From: DATACZ01 sp036258795
GTDB lineage: Bacteria > Actinomycetota > CADDZG01 > JAHWKV01
DNA length: 6,648 bases
Assembly (NCBI GenBank): GCA_036258795.1
Contig: DATACZ010000024.1
Location: 1 to 6,648 of the forward strand
Direction: 5' to 3'
Numbering within the stretch: position 1 is the first letter of the stretch; every line of letters begins with the position of its first letter. Positions 1 through 5,921 of the stretch are shown piece by piece. The position numbers were made by a program, and so were the translations under genes. The notes under the pieces were generated by a model. That model was given only the letters and a program-made list of their open reading frames with translations, searched no databases and was not told the DNA's origin.

Positions 1-357
1 AACCAAGAGCGAGAAGAACCCTATCGGCCACACGATGTTGGCCCATGCGGGCTCTCCAGCCTCGCCCACAGCATCCCAAATGATGAATATGACTCCCACT
101 ATGACCACGACGGACGCCCCGAACACGAACAGCCGAGAACCCCACAGCCCCACGGCGCCATCGGCGGGAGCCTGATGCCGGTGAAGCCGGGGGAGCGCGT
201 ACAGAAGCAGCGCAAACCCGGCCAGGAGGAATAGCCAGCTCCACTCGAACAAAACGTCGAGTGCACCGCCCAGCACAAAACCCAGTCCAGCGATGAGGGT
301 CACCAGGCCCGTTCGTTGTAGTTGGCTGACGTTGGTCTTACCCGTGTTCATAGCCAT
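1..357 (-). CDS. Multi-pass membrane protein of unknown function, 3' end cut by window edge
   Basis: An uninterrupted minus-strand reading frame of 119 codons runs from an ATG at 357 to the window edge, so the C-terminus is missing. A strong ribosome site, GGGAGGT, ends five or fewer bases before this ATG. A second in-frame ATG two codons later (351) is also possible and has wider spacing. The short hydrophilic N-terminus (MAMNTGKTNVSQLQRTG) is followed by hydrophobic segments at about residues 17-37, 40-57, 74-96 and 104-119, which suggests at least four membrane helices. A polar loop rich in Arg and His lies near residues 57-72. The gene is transcribed divergently from tldD. I recognise no family, and no catalytic motif is visible in this part. 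It reads as a real gene because of its start site, hydrophobic periodicity and lack of stops. Confidence 0.72.
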   Translation of the reverse strand, partial: MAMNTGKTNVSQLQRTGLVTLIAGLGFVLGGALDVLFEWSWLFLLAGFALLLYALPRLHRHQAPADGAVGLWGSRLFVFGASVVVIVGVIFIIWDAVGEAGEPAWANIVWPIGFFSLLV

Positions 358-388
358 CGTGACCTCCCAGCCTAGGTAGACAACGCCG

Positions 389-418
389 ATGGTAGGCCTA
401 GGGAAATTGTGCCGTCAA
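389..418 (-). promoter_or_regulatory. Candidate promoter for the minus-strand membrane protein gene
   Basis: On the minus strand there is a TTGACG hexamer (413-418), an 18-base spacer and TACCAT (389-394), which fits -35/-10 elements of a sigma-70 type promoter. Transcription would begin near 382 and give a leader of about 25 bases that includes the GGAGG ribosome site. Two CCTAGG palindromes (371-376 and 397-402) sit in the same region, the second inside the spacer. This is pattern matching only. Confidence 0.35.
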
Positions 419-489
419 TGACCCAGCGAGCCGTGCCGTTGGTGAATTCATCTTCGGTGTATCTGAGCGGTAATGAGATAGTGAGCACC

Positions 490-1989
490 ATGACAAAGCT
501 GGATCAGTCCTTCCTCGATCTGCCCTTTAAGAAGTTGGCTGATGCAGCCATCTCCAAGGCCAAGGATCTCGGAGTCACGCATGCCGACTTTCGCTTCGAG
601 CGAGAGATGAGCCAGTCCATTCAGGCCCGGGACACCAACCTGGAAAGCATGGTGTCGACGGAGACGCTGGCCTACTCGATCAGGGTTATCTCCGAGGGAG
701 CGTGGGGCTTCGCCTCGAGCGTGACGCTGACCCCCGAGGCGGCGGCTACCACCGCCGAGCAAGCGGTTGAGGTCGCTACTACGCTGGCCGCCCTCAGCAG
801 CGAGCCGGTCGAGCTCGCCCCCGAACCGAGCTACGACGACACCTACGTATCGAGCTTCGAGATCGACCCTTTCACCGTTGCGGACGACGACAAGGTTGCC
901 TTCCTTCTGGCGGTCAATGAGAGGGTGCTCGGCTCGAGGAAGGTGGATCACGTCGACTTTGGGGTCAGCCTGGTATTGGAGAACAAGTACTTTGCCAACC
1001 TGGGCGGCTCGTCGATCACCCAGCAACGGGTTCGGGTGGGCGGTGACTTCGAGGCAGTCAAGATCAACCATGACACCGGAGCGTTCGAAACCATGCGCTC
1101 CAACAGCCTGCCGCGGGGGCGGGGCTGGGAGCACTTCGCCTCGGGCTACGATTTCATGGGGCAGGCGGAGGAAATTCCAGCGCTACTCGAGGAGAAGTTG
1201 CGCTCGCCCTCGGTCGAGCCGGGACGGTACGACCTGGTCATCGACCCCACCAATCTGTGGCTCACCATCCACGAGTCCATCGGCCACGCCACCGAGCTGG
1301 ACCGGGCTCTCGGCTATGAGGCCGCCTACGCCGGGACTTCCTTCGCCACCGTCGACAAGCTCAACAAGCTCCAGTACGGGTCATCGGTAATGCATGTGAC
1401 CGCGGACCGCACCGTGGAGCATGGTCTTTCGACCATCCGATACGACGACGAGGGGGTGAAAGCCCAGGAGTGGGATCTGATAAAAGACGGGGTGCTGGTT
1501 GGCTATCAGCTCAATCGGCAGATGGCCATGAAGCAGGGGTTCGGGCGGTCGAACGGCTGCGCCTACGCCTCCTCCGGGGCCCACGTCCCGCTCCAGCGAA
1601 TGCCTAACGTGTCGCTTCAGCCATCGAATTCCTTCACCTCCCTCGATGACCTGCTTGCTGGGGTGGACGACGGCATCTACATCGTTGGGGACAAGAGCTG
1701 GAGCATCGACATGCAGCGGTACAACTTCCAGTTCACCGGGCAGAGGTTCTACCGAATCAAGAGCGGCCGGCTAGCCGGCCAGCTAAAGGACGTCGCCTAT
1801 CAGGCGACGACCACCGACTTCTGGAACAGCATGGAGGCGGTCGGAGGACCTCACACCTACCTCCTCGGCGGGGCGTTCAACTGCGGCAAGGGGCAACCGG
1901 GACAGGCGGCCCCGGTGAGCCACGGGGCTCCCGTGGCGCTGTTCCGGCAGGTAAACGTTTTGAACGCGGCGCAGGAAGGAGCTCACTAA
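490..1989 (+). CDS. tldD: TldD-family zinc metalloprotease, catalytic subunit
   Basis: This is the catalytic subunit of the TldD/TldE heterodimeric protease. In Escherichia coli the complex matures microcin B17 and degrades the antitoxin CcdA by threading unfolded peptides into a closed chamber. With the ATG at 490 the protein has 499 residues, close to E. coli TldD (about 480) and mycobacterial Rv2315c. The zinc motif HESIGH (HExxGH) is at residues 261-266, and the likely third ligand is C465 in a CGKGQPGQ segment, matching the C-terminal Cys of E. coli TldD. The N-terminal helix and strand (residues 12-50) are typical of the family. An open frame continues upstream to a GTG at 409. I chose 490 because the added 27 residues are not family-like, although no strong ribosome site precedes 490. 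The tldE partner follows at once, so the two form an operon. The peptide substrate is unknown; nothing nearby encodes an obvious bacteriocin or toxin-antitoxin pair. Confidence 0.95.
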   Translation: MTKLDQSFLDLPFKKLADAAISKAKDLGVTHADFRFEREMSQSIQARDTNLESMVSTETLAYSIRVISEGAWGFASSVTLTPEAAATTAEQAVEVATTLAALSSEPVELAPEPSYDDTYVSSFEIDPFTVADDDKVAFLLAVNERVLGSRKVDHVDFGVSLVLENKYFANLGGSSITQQRVRVGGDFEAVKINHDTGAFETMRSNSLPRGRGWEHFASGYDFMGQAEEIPALLEEKLRSPSVEPGRYDLVIDPTNLWLTIHESIGHATELDRALGYEAAYAGTSFATVDKLNKLQYGSSVMHVTADRTVEHGLSTIRYDDEGVKAQEWDLIKDGVLVGYQLNRQMAMKQGFGRSNGCAYASSGAHVPLQRMPNVSLQPSNSFTSLDDLLAGVDDGIYIVGDKSWSIDMQRYNFQFTGQRFYRIKSGRLAGQLKDVAYQATTTDFWNSMEAVGGPHTYLLGGAFNCGKGQPGQAAPVSHGAPVALFRQVNVLNAAQEGAH

Positions 1990-1991
1990 TC
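1976..1991 (+). promoter_or_regulatory. Ribosome binding site pointing to a non-standard ATC start for tldE
   Basis: AAGGAG (1976-1981) lies inside the last codons of tldD. Seven bases later comes ATC at 1989-1991, whose A is the last base of the tldD stop, giving TAATC where coupled genes often have TAATG. This ATC is in frame with tldE and adds ten residues (reading IGIQQTLEQV) that complete the expected N-terminal helix. The only standard start codon in the frame nearby is the TTG at 2019, which lies too far from this site. Confidence 0.5.
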
Positions 1992-2018
1992 GGCATTCAG
2001 CAGACCCTCGAGCAGGTT

Positions 2019-3353
2019 TTGGAGCTGTCCCGGGCGGATTCCTGCATCGCCGTAGGGTGGGACTACTCCAATGCAAATGTCAGGTGGGCGCTCAACAGCA
2101 CCACCACCAACGGGGTGACCGAGTTCCACCAGCTGTTCATCATCTCGATCATCGGCGACAGGGTCGGAACGATCGGGCGCAGCTACTTCCCCGATGAGCA
2201 GCTGGAGTCGCTGGTGCGGGCGTCGGAGGCGGCCGCGGCGGATGCCCCGCCAGCCGAGGACGCCATGCCTCTGCTCCGAGGTGACGGCGCCAATGAGGAG
2301 TGGCTGGAGCCCGACGAGGTCACCGGCATAAGCGTCTTCAGCAAGATAGCGCCGGAGCTGGCGGGGGCCTTTCGCCGAGCCGAGAAGGCCGAGTACCTTC
2401 TCTTCGGCTTTGCGGAGCACATGCACAGCACCGTGTTCCTGGCTACCAGCACCGGCCTCCGGCGCCGGTACTCTCAATCCGAAGGCAAGTTCCAGATCAA
2501 CGCCAAGAGCCCGGACTTCAAAAGGTCGGTGTGGGCCGGACAGGTGACCACCACCTTCGAGGACATCGACATCGAGCAGGTAGAGCGGCGGATTCGGCAG
2601 CGGCTGGAGTGGTCCAAGAATCAGATCTCCCTGCCCGCCGGGCATTACGAGGTCCTGCTGGAGCCCTCCGCGGTAGCCGACATGCTTCTCGAGACCTACT
2701 TCAGCAGCTCGGCCCGGGATGCGGACGAGGGCCGAAGCGCCTTCAGCAGGCCGGGCGGCGGCAGCCGGATAGGGGAGCGGCTGGCGCCGGAGGAGCTAAC
2801 CCTCTACTCCGACCCGAACGAGCCCGGCTTCGAGGTCTCACCGTTCGTGGTGTCCGTCCAGTCGAGCAGCCTGTCATCGGTGTTCGACAACGGTCTCAAG
2901 ACCGGCCGGATCAACTGGATCTTAAACGGGGCCCTAAGAGGCCTCATCACCACCAGGCACTGGGCCAATGTCACCGGCGAGGGGGCGAAGCCGTTCATCG
3001 ACAACCTCATCATCTCTTCCGACGGCCCCAGCCTCGTGGAGATGATCGCCTCCACCAAGCGAGCCTTGCTCGTAACCTGCCTGTGGTACATCCGGGAGGT
3101 CGACCCCCAGAAGCTTCTGCTCACCGGCCTCACCAGAGACGGGGTCTTCCTTGTGGAGGACGGGGAGGTTAAGGGCGCGGTCAACAACTTCCGGTTCAAC
3201 ATGAGCCCTCTCGACATGCTCCGCCAGACCACCGAGATCGGGCGCTCCCGATCCACGCTCGCTCGCGAGTTCGGCGACTACTTCACCTTCGTCAAGATGC
3301 CGCCGCTCAGGGTGCGGGACTTCCACATGAGCTCGGTGAGCGAATCGGTCTGA
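2019..3353 (+). CDS. tldE: TldE/PmbA-family protease subunit, non-catalytic partner of TldD
   Basis: This is the partner subunit of the TldD/TldE metalloprotease. It shares the fold of TldD but lacks the HExxGH zinc motif, as expected for TldE/PmbA. Family marks, numbered from TTG 2019, are an N-terminal strand region WDYSNANVRWALNSTTTNG (14-32), the central LPAGHYEVLLEPSAVADMLL (205-224), the IGERL segment (251-255) and a C-terminal block containing TCLWYIREVDPQ and LLLTGLTRDGVFLVEDGEV (353-384). It ends in MPPLRVRDFHMSSVSESV, which resembles the actinobacterial form (Rv2314c). The coordinates use the first standard start, TTG at 2019 (444 residues). The true start is more likely an ATC at 1989 that overlaps the tldD stop, because AAGGAG sits seven bases before it and the TTG start would remove part of the first helix. 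The gene is translationally coupled to tldD and probably co-transcribed with it. Confidence 0.93.
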   Translation: MELSRADSCIAVGWDYSNANVRWALNSTTTNGVTEFHQLFIISIIGDRVGTIGRSYFPDEQLESLVRASEAAAADAPPAEDAMPLLRGDGANEEWLEPDEVTGISVFSKIAPELAGAFRRAEKAEYLLFGFAEHMHSTVFLATSTGLRRRYSQSEGKFQINAKSPDFKRSVWAGQVTTTFEDIDIEQVERRIRQRLEWSKNQISLPAGHYEVLLEPSAVADMLLETYFSSSARDADEGRSAFSRPGGGSRIGERLAPEELTLYSDPNEPGFEVSPFVVSVQSSSLSSVFDNGLKTGRINWILNGALRGLITTRHWANVTGEGAKPFIDNLIISSDGPSLVEMIASTKRALLVTCLWYIREVDPQKLLLTGLTRDGVFLVEDGEVKGAVNNFRFNMSPLDMLRQTTEIGRSRSTLAREFGDYFTFVKMPPLRVRDFHMSSVSESV

Positions 3354-3379
3354 TTGTCCCGAGGGTGCCTTAATTGGAA

Positions 3380-3411
3380 GGAGGCCGGTGGCAACCTGGC
3401 GACCGGCCTCC
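3380..3411 (+). terminator. Perfect 10-bp hairpin after tldE, probable transcription end or attenuating stem
   Basis: GGAGGCCGGT (3380-3389) pairs perfectly with ACCGGCCTCC (3402-3411) around a 12-base loop, 27 bases after the tldE stop. The stem is very GC-rich. No run of T follows on the plus strand, so this is not a classical intrinsic terminator; GC-rich actinomycetes often have such U-poor stems after operons. The rest of 3412-3524 shows no gene or convincing promoter. Confidence 0.5.
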
Positions 3412-3536
3412 GAAGAGTGAACACGCGCTTAGACGCAGAAAACGGTGAGGACGTTACCGGTTAACTGCCCGGCCACTCGCTGCGTTTAGTACGGAGGACC
3501 AACGGGAATCAAGCTGCTCGGTTCAGGAGGAGCCTG

Positions 3537-4478
3537 ATGGGACAAAGACCTGGGGGTCGAGCTTGGCGAGACCCTAGGCGACCGTACTCCAGACGGCCCG
3601 CACGTCGAGCCCCCGCCCCAAGGCGCAGGCTAGGGGCTCAGGACATAGCGGCTCTGGCTGAGGAGTACGTCGGAAGCCCAGAAACCAAAGCGTTCTTTAG
3701 GACGAGCGAGTTCCTGCTCTGGCTGCTGGGCGTGCTTGCGGCGTTGTTTGCCGCAGCCGTCATGGAGAACTTCGATGCCGAAGCCGCCTGGCGAACGATC
3801 ACCTTCCTTACGGCTGCCTACATTCTCAGCCGAGGACTGTCCAAGGCGGGGGCCTCCCGCGGCTGGGAAGAAGATGGCCTCCCGATAACGGAGGAGCCCC
3901 CGGCCGTTGTCGGCACTCCCGAGGTCCCCACCGCCGCCCCTGCCGAACCAGCCGTGGCTGTTACCCAGGAGCAGGAGATCCCAGCTTCGGTCTCCGAGGC
4001 CGGTGAAAGGGTGGCGGAGGCGGTAAGGACTCCGGAGACCAAAGAGTTCTTCAGGACGAGCGAGTTTCTCCTTTGGCTCTTAGCGACGCTCGGGGTCTTG
4101 ATTGCCTCCGGAGCAATCGAGGGGTTTGGAGCCACGGCTGCGTGGACCTTCGTGACGATTCTTTCGGCCGGTTACATGCTCAGCCGAGGAATCTCCAAGG
4201 CCGGAGTAGCTCGAGGTCATGAGCTTGCCCTGGGAGCCGGGTCTCCCGCCGGCGCCGGCCCCCCGGGCCCCTACCCGGAGGTCAGCACTCCCGAGACCAA
4301 GGAGTTCTTCAGAACCAGCGAGTTCCTCGTCCTGGTAGTGGGCATCCTGGGCATTATGCTGGCCTCGAACGTCAGCCTGGAGTTCAACGCCCTGGACGCC
4401 TGGCGACTCCTCACGGGTCTTGCCGTCGCCTACATGATCAGCCGAGGAATCTCCAAGATGGGGACTCGCCAGGACTAG
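3537..4478 (+). CDS. Membrane protein with three tandem 63-residue two-helix repeats, function unknown
   Basis: The start is clear: AGGAGG (3525-3530) lies six bases before the ATG. The 313-residue protein opens with a basic, Pro/Arg-rich tail (residues 1-33), which is probably disordered and cytoplasmic. Three copies of one unit follow at residues 47-109, 165-227 and 251-313, each exactly 63 residues. Each unit begins with a consensus TPETKEFFRTSEFL, runs into a hydrophobic helix, has a short acidic or polar turn, and ends in a second hydrophobic helix closing with AYxxSRGxSKxG. That predicts six membrane helices in three hairpins. The linkers differ: 110-164 is long, acidic and Pro/Ala/Glu-rich, while 228-250 is short and Gly/Pro-rich. 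The third unit ends the protein with almost nothing after it. I recall single-copy proteins with a TSEF-type motif in actinobacteria, but I cannot name a characterised family and assign no function. No catalytic residues are evident. Confidence 0.88.
   Translation: MGQRPGGRAWRDPRRPYSRRPARRAPAPRRRLGAQDIAALAEEYVGSPETKAFFRTSEFLLWLLGVLAALFAAAVMENFDAEAAWRTITFLTAAYILSRGLSKAGASRGWEEDGLPITEEPPAVVGTPEVPTAAPAEPAVAVTQEQEIPASVSEAGERVAEAVRTPETKEFFRTSEFLLWLLATLGVLIASGAIEGFGATAAWTFVTILSAGYMLSRGISKAGVARGHELALGAGSPAGAGPPGPYPEVSTPETKEFFRTSEFLVLVVGILGIMLASNVSLEFNALDAWRLLTGLAVAYMISRGISKMGTRQD
3675..4475 (+). repeat. Three in-gene repeats (189 bp each) encoding the 63-residue membrane unit
   Basis: The copies lie at 3675-3863, 4029-4217 and 4287-4475, each 189 bp and in the same frame. 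The best conserved parts at DNA level are the starts (for example GAGACCAA then GAGTTCTTCAG in copies 2 and 3) and the ends (CAGCCGAGGAATCTCCAAG shared by copies 2 and 3). Copy 1 is somewhat more diverged, with KAFF in place of KEFF and RGLSK in place of RGISK. Copies 2 and 3 share these features, but copy 3 differs most in its first helix. This indicates internal duplication within one gene. Confidence 0.88.
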
Positions 4479-4520
4479 CGGCCGACCATTTCCTTTAGTC
4501 AACGATCGGCCGAAGATCGT
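4479..4520. terminator. Inverted repeats between two convergent genes, possible bidirectional terminator
   Basis: CGGCCGA (4479-4485) pairs with TCGGCCG (4506-4512) around a 20-base loop. An alternative stem pairs ACGATC (4502-4507) with GATCGT (4515-4520) around seven bases. Both lie in the 41-base gap between the ends of the repeat-protein gene and the minus-strand microprotein gene. The two stems are mutually exclusive, and neither has a good T run, so the call is weak. Confidence 0.3.
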
Positions 4521-4654
4521 CAGAGCTTGCTGAGCTTCTTGGCCGCCTGCTTGAGCTTCCGCTCCAGCTTCTCCAGTTCCTGATCGAAATCCTGCAAGGC
4601 CTTGAGTTGAGCACTACGAACTTGAGCCTTGATCGACGCCTTGCTCTCAGCCAT
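4520..4654 (-). CDS. 44-residue charged coiled-coil microprotein downstream of nrdB
   Basis: The minus-strand ORF runs from ATG at 4654 to TGA at 4522-4520. A purine-rich ribosome site (AAGGGGGG, 4659-4666) lies four to six bases before the ATG. The 44-residue product starts MAESKASIKAQVRSAQ and is rich in Lys, Glu, Gln, Leu and Ala, with no Pro, Gly or Cys. From residue 20 on, hydrophobic residues fall in perfect a/d heptad positions (L20, F23, L27, L30, L34, A37, L41, L44), so a single amphipathic helix or zipper is predicted. There is no signal peptide or membrane segment. It begins 33 bases after the nrdB stop, so co-transcription is likely. I recognise no family. A role linked to ribonucleotide reductase is possible from position alone and is not shown by the sequence. 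Confidence 0.68.
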   Translation of the reverse strand: MAESKASIKAQVRSAQLKALQDFDQELEKLERKLKQAAKKLSKL

Positions 4655-4687
4655 TCCGCCCCCCTTCCCGCTAAGGGACCCCGGCCC

Positions 4688-5725
4688 TCAACGGCTTACC
4701 ACGCTCTCGTAATCGATTGGCTTGGATTCGAAGAAGTTCACCAGCTCGGGCATGTCGGTCTGGGCAACCAGCCACTTGGCCGGGTTCTTGTCGCCGTAGA
4801 TCTTGTCCATCCCGATCTTCTGCAGGCGCCGGTCGGCGATGTACCGCACGTACTGGCCGTAGACCGAGGTGTTGAGACCGAGGATGCCCTCAGGCATAGC
4901 AGCAACAGCGTACTGCTCTTCGAGCTCAACTGCCTGCTTGATCATGTCGACGAGCTCGGCCTTGAAGGCGGGCGTCATGACATCGGGGTTTTCGGCAACG
5001 ATCGCTGCGATGAGATCGATGCCGAAGGCAAGGTGGATCGTCTCGTCTTTTAGCACGTAGCGGATGAGTGTCCCAAGCCCCTTGAGCAGGCGGCGACGCT
5101 CGAACGACAGGCCCACCAGGAAGCCGGAGAAGAAGAAGATTCCCTCCATGATCACGTAGTAGCCGACGAGGTTACGGATTAGATGGCGGACCCGGTCGGC
5201 CTCGCTGTCGAAGTCGCCCTCCACCAGGTGCTTGGTCAGCTCGGTCTCGAACCGCTCCTTGGCAGCCATTTCGGGAGCCGTGGCGTGCATTCGGTAGATC
5301 TCGTCACGATTCAAGTTGAGGGTCTTGATCACGTAGTCGAAGGTGACGGTGTGGTTCATCTCCTCGTAGGCCTGACGGCCGAGATACAGACGCGCCTCCG
5401 GTATGGGGAGCTGGGGGTAAAGGGCCATGACCAGATTGTTGGCCACCAGGCTCTCAGAGGTGCAGAAGAAGCCGAGCATCCACCTCACGTAGTGGCGTTC
5501 CACCTCGGTTAGCACCGAGTTCCACTGCTCTACGTCCTCTGCCAGCGGAATCTCCTTGGGGAACCAGGTATTGGCGCAGCCGAGGTCGAAGTAGTCGAGC
5601 GCGAAGGGATAACGGATGTCCTTGAGCTCAACCGCGTCGTAGGTGGAGTTCCAATTGCCGGTGCGCCGTGACTCGAGGGAAGTGATCGAGCCTCCTTCGC
5701 CGAGATCCTCGCTGACTATGGCCAT
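4688..5725 (-). CDS. nrdB: Ribonucleotide reductase small subunit (R2), class Ic type
   Basis: R2 stores the oxidising equivalent that starts reduction of ribonucleotides to deoxyribonucleotides in the large subunit NrdA. The ATG at 5725 follows GGAAGGAG (5733-5740) at seven bases and gives 345 residues; an upstream TTG at 5770 would precede that site and is rejected. All six metal ligands are visible: E91, E122, H125, E194, E228 and H231. Their spacing nearly equals Chlamydia trachomatis R2 (E89, E120, H123, E193, E227, H230). The radical Tyr position, four after the first His, is F129, and the first ligand is Glu rather than Asp. Both mark class Ic, which uses a Mn(IV)/Fe(III) centre in place of a tyrosyl radical. 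W54 and Y223 match Chlamydia W51 and Y222 of the radical path. The C-terminus (SKPIDYESVVSR) keeps a Tyr but looks short compared with tails that bind NrdA. The nrdA gene is not in the window. The cytosolic enzyme is probably controlled by NrdR. Confidence 0.97.
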   Translation of the reverse strand: MAIVSEDLGEGGSITSLESRRTGNWNSTYDAVELKDIRYPFALDYFDLGCANTWFPKEIPLAEDVEQWNSVLTEVERHYVRWMLGFFCTSESLVANNLVMALYPQLPIPEARLYLGRQAYEEMNHTVTFDYVIKTLNLNRDEIYRMHATAPEMAAKERFETELTKHLVEGDFDSEADRVRHLIRNLVGYYVIMEGIFFFSGFLVGLSFERRRLLKGLGTLIRYVLKDETIHLAFGIDLIAAIVAENPDVMTPAFKAELVDMIKQAVELEEQYAVAAMPEGILGLNTSVYGQYVRYIADRRLQKIGMDKIYGDKNPAKWLVAQTDMPELVNFFESKPIDYESVVSR

Positions 5726-5782
5726 TTTAGTGCTCCTTCCCGGGCTTCCCCCGCCAGGCAGGGTCCTCAATAGACTAATTTA

Positions 5783-5829
5783 CCCCAAGATGCTGTAAGC
5801 GGGGAAAGTGCCACCACTACATCTTGGGG
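5783..5829 (-). promoter_or_regulatory. Pair of NrdR-like boxes upstream of nrdB
   Basis: On the minus strand, box 1 is CCCCAAGATGTAGTGG (5814-5829) and box 2 is TTACAGCATCTTGGGG (5783-5798). Box 1 fits the core of the published NrdR consensus (CwAtATaTwG) well, and box 2 fits less closely. The two are inverted copies matching at 12 of 16 positions. They are separated by 15 bp, so centres are 31 bp or about three helical turns apart, the usual geometry of paired NrdR sites. NrdR is the ATP/dATP-sensing repressor of ribonucleotide reductase genes. The boxes lie just downstream of the predicted start of transcription, where bound repressor could block it. Confidence 0.75.
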
Positions 5830-5839
5830 GTCAGGACTA

Positions 5840-5869
5840 ATTACATCCCAGTGATTACAGCGGTGTCAA
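5840..5869 (-). promoter_or_regulatory. Promoter of nrdB
   Basis: On the minus strand a perfect TTGACA (5864-5869) is followed by an 18-base spacer and TGTAAT (5840-5845), a good fit to a housekeeping sigma promoter. The expected start of transcription is near 5833, giving a leader of about 108 bases that carries both NrdR-like boxes. A direct repeat GACTAATT (plus-strand reading, 5773-5780 and 5835-5842) brackets the boxes, and its second copy overlaps the -10 element. Confidence 0.65.
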
Positions 5870-5887
5870 GAGGCCGGACGAAAAAAG

Positions 5888-5921
5888 AATCATGATTTCT
5901 GTCCTACCTGGTCGATAGACT
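5888..5921 (+). promoter_or_regulatory. Candidate promoter for a leaderless methyltransferase transcript, with a palindrome
   Basis: TAGACT (5916-5921) fits a TANNNT -10 element and ends seven bases before the ATG at 5929, so transcription would start at or next to that A. No ribosome site precedes the ATG, consistent with a leaderless message as is common in actinobacteria. The -35 region (around 5893-5898) is weak. A perfect 10-bp palindrome AATCATGATT (5888-5897), directly after an A-rich run, could be an operator. Confidence 0.4.

Noticed and set aside
409..489. N-terminal extension of tldD from GTG at 409
   Set aside because: The extra 27 residues are not typical of the family and the region probably contains promoter elements, though the choice is not certain because ATG 490 lacks a strong ribosome site.
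448..1134. Long minus-strand open frame opposite tldD
   Set aside because: It lies wholly inside a confirmed gene, is Arg/Gly/Leu-rich low-complexity in composition, has no family marks and reflects high GC at third positions.
1986..3326. Several long open frames on both strands overlapping tldE (for example 1986-2645 minus, 2300-3172 plus, 2804-3256 minus)
   Set aside because: They are shadows of tldE, whose protein shows clear family motifs along its whole length.
4607..5512. Plus-strand open frames opposite nrdB
   Set aside because: They are antisense to a gene with all catalytic residues intact and have no ribosome sites or recognisable motifs.
4688..5725. R2-like ligand-binding oxidase (R2lox) instead of ribonucleotide reductase
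   Set aside because: R2lox also binds Mn/Fe, but this protein has the R2-type IMEGIFF and Y-x4-E-x2-H segments, radical path residues W54 and Y223, and full R2 length with an NrdR-like control region.
5726..5770. N-terminal extension of nrdB from TTG at 5770
   Set aside because: The strong GGAAGGAG site falls inside the extension and is correctly spaced for ATG 5725; the extra 15 residues are not family-like.
5783..5829. Riboswitch or terminator hairpin in the nrdB leader
   Set aside because: The 10-bp inverted repeat has a 27-base interior without further pairing or a T run. The two NrdR-like boxes at helical spacing explain it better, and a B12 riboswitch would be much longer.
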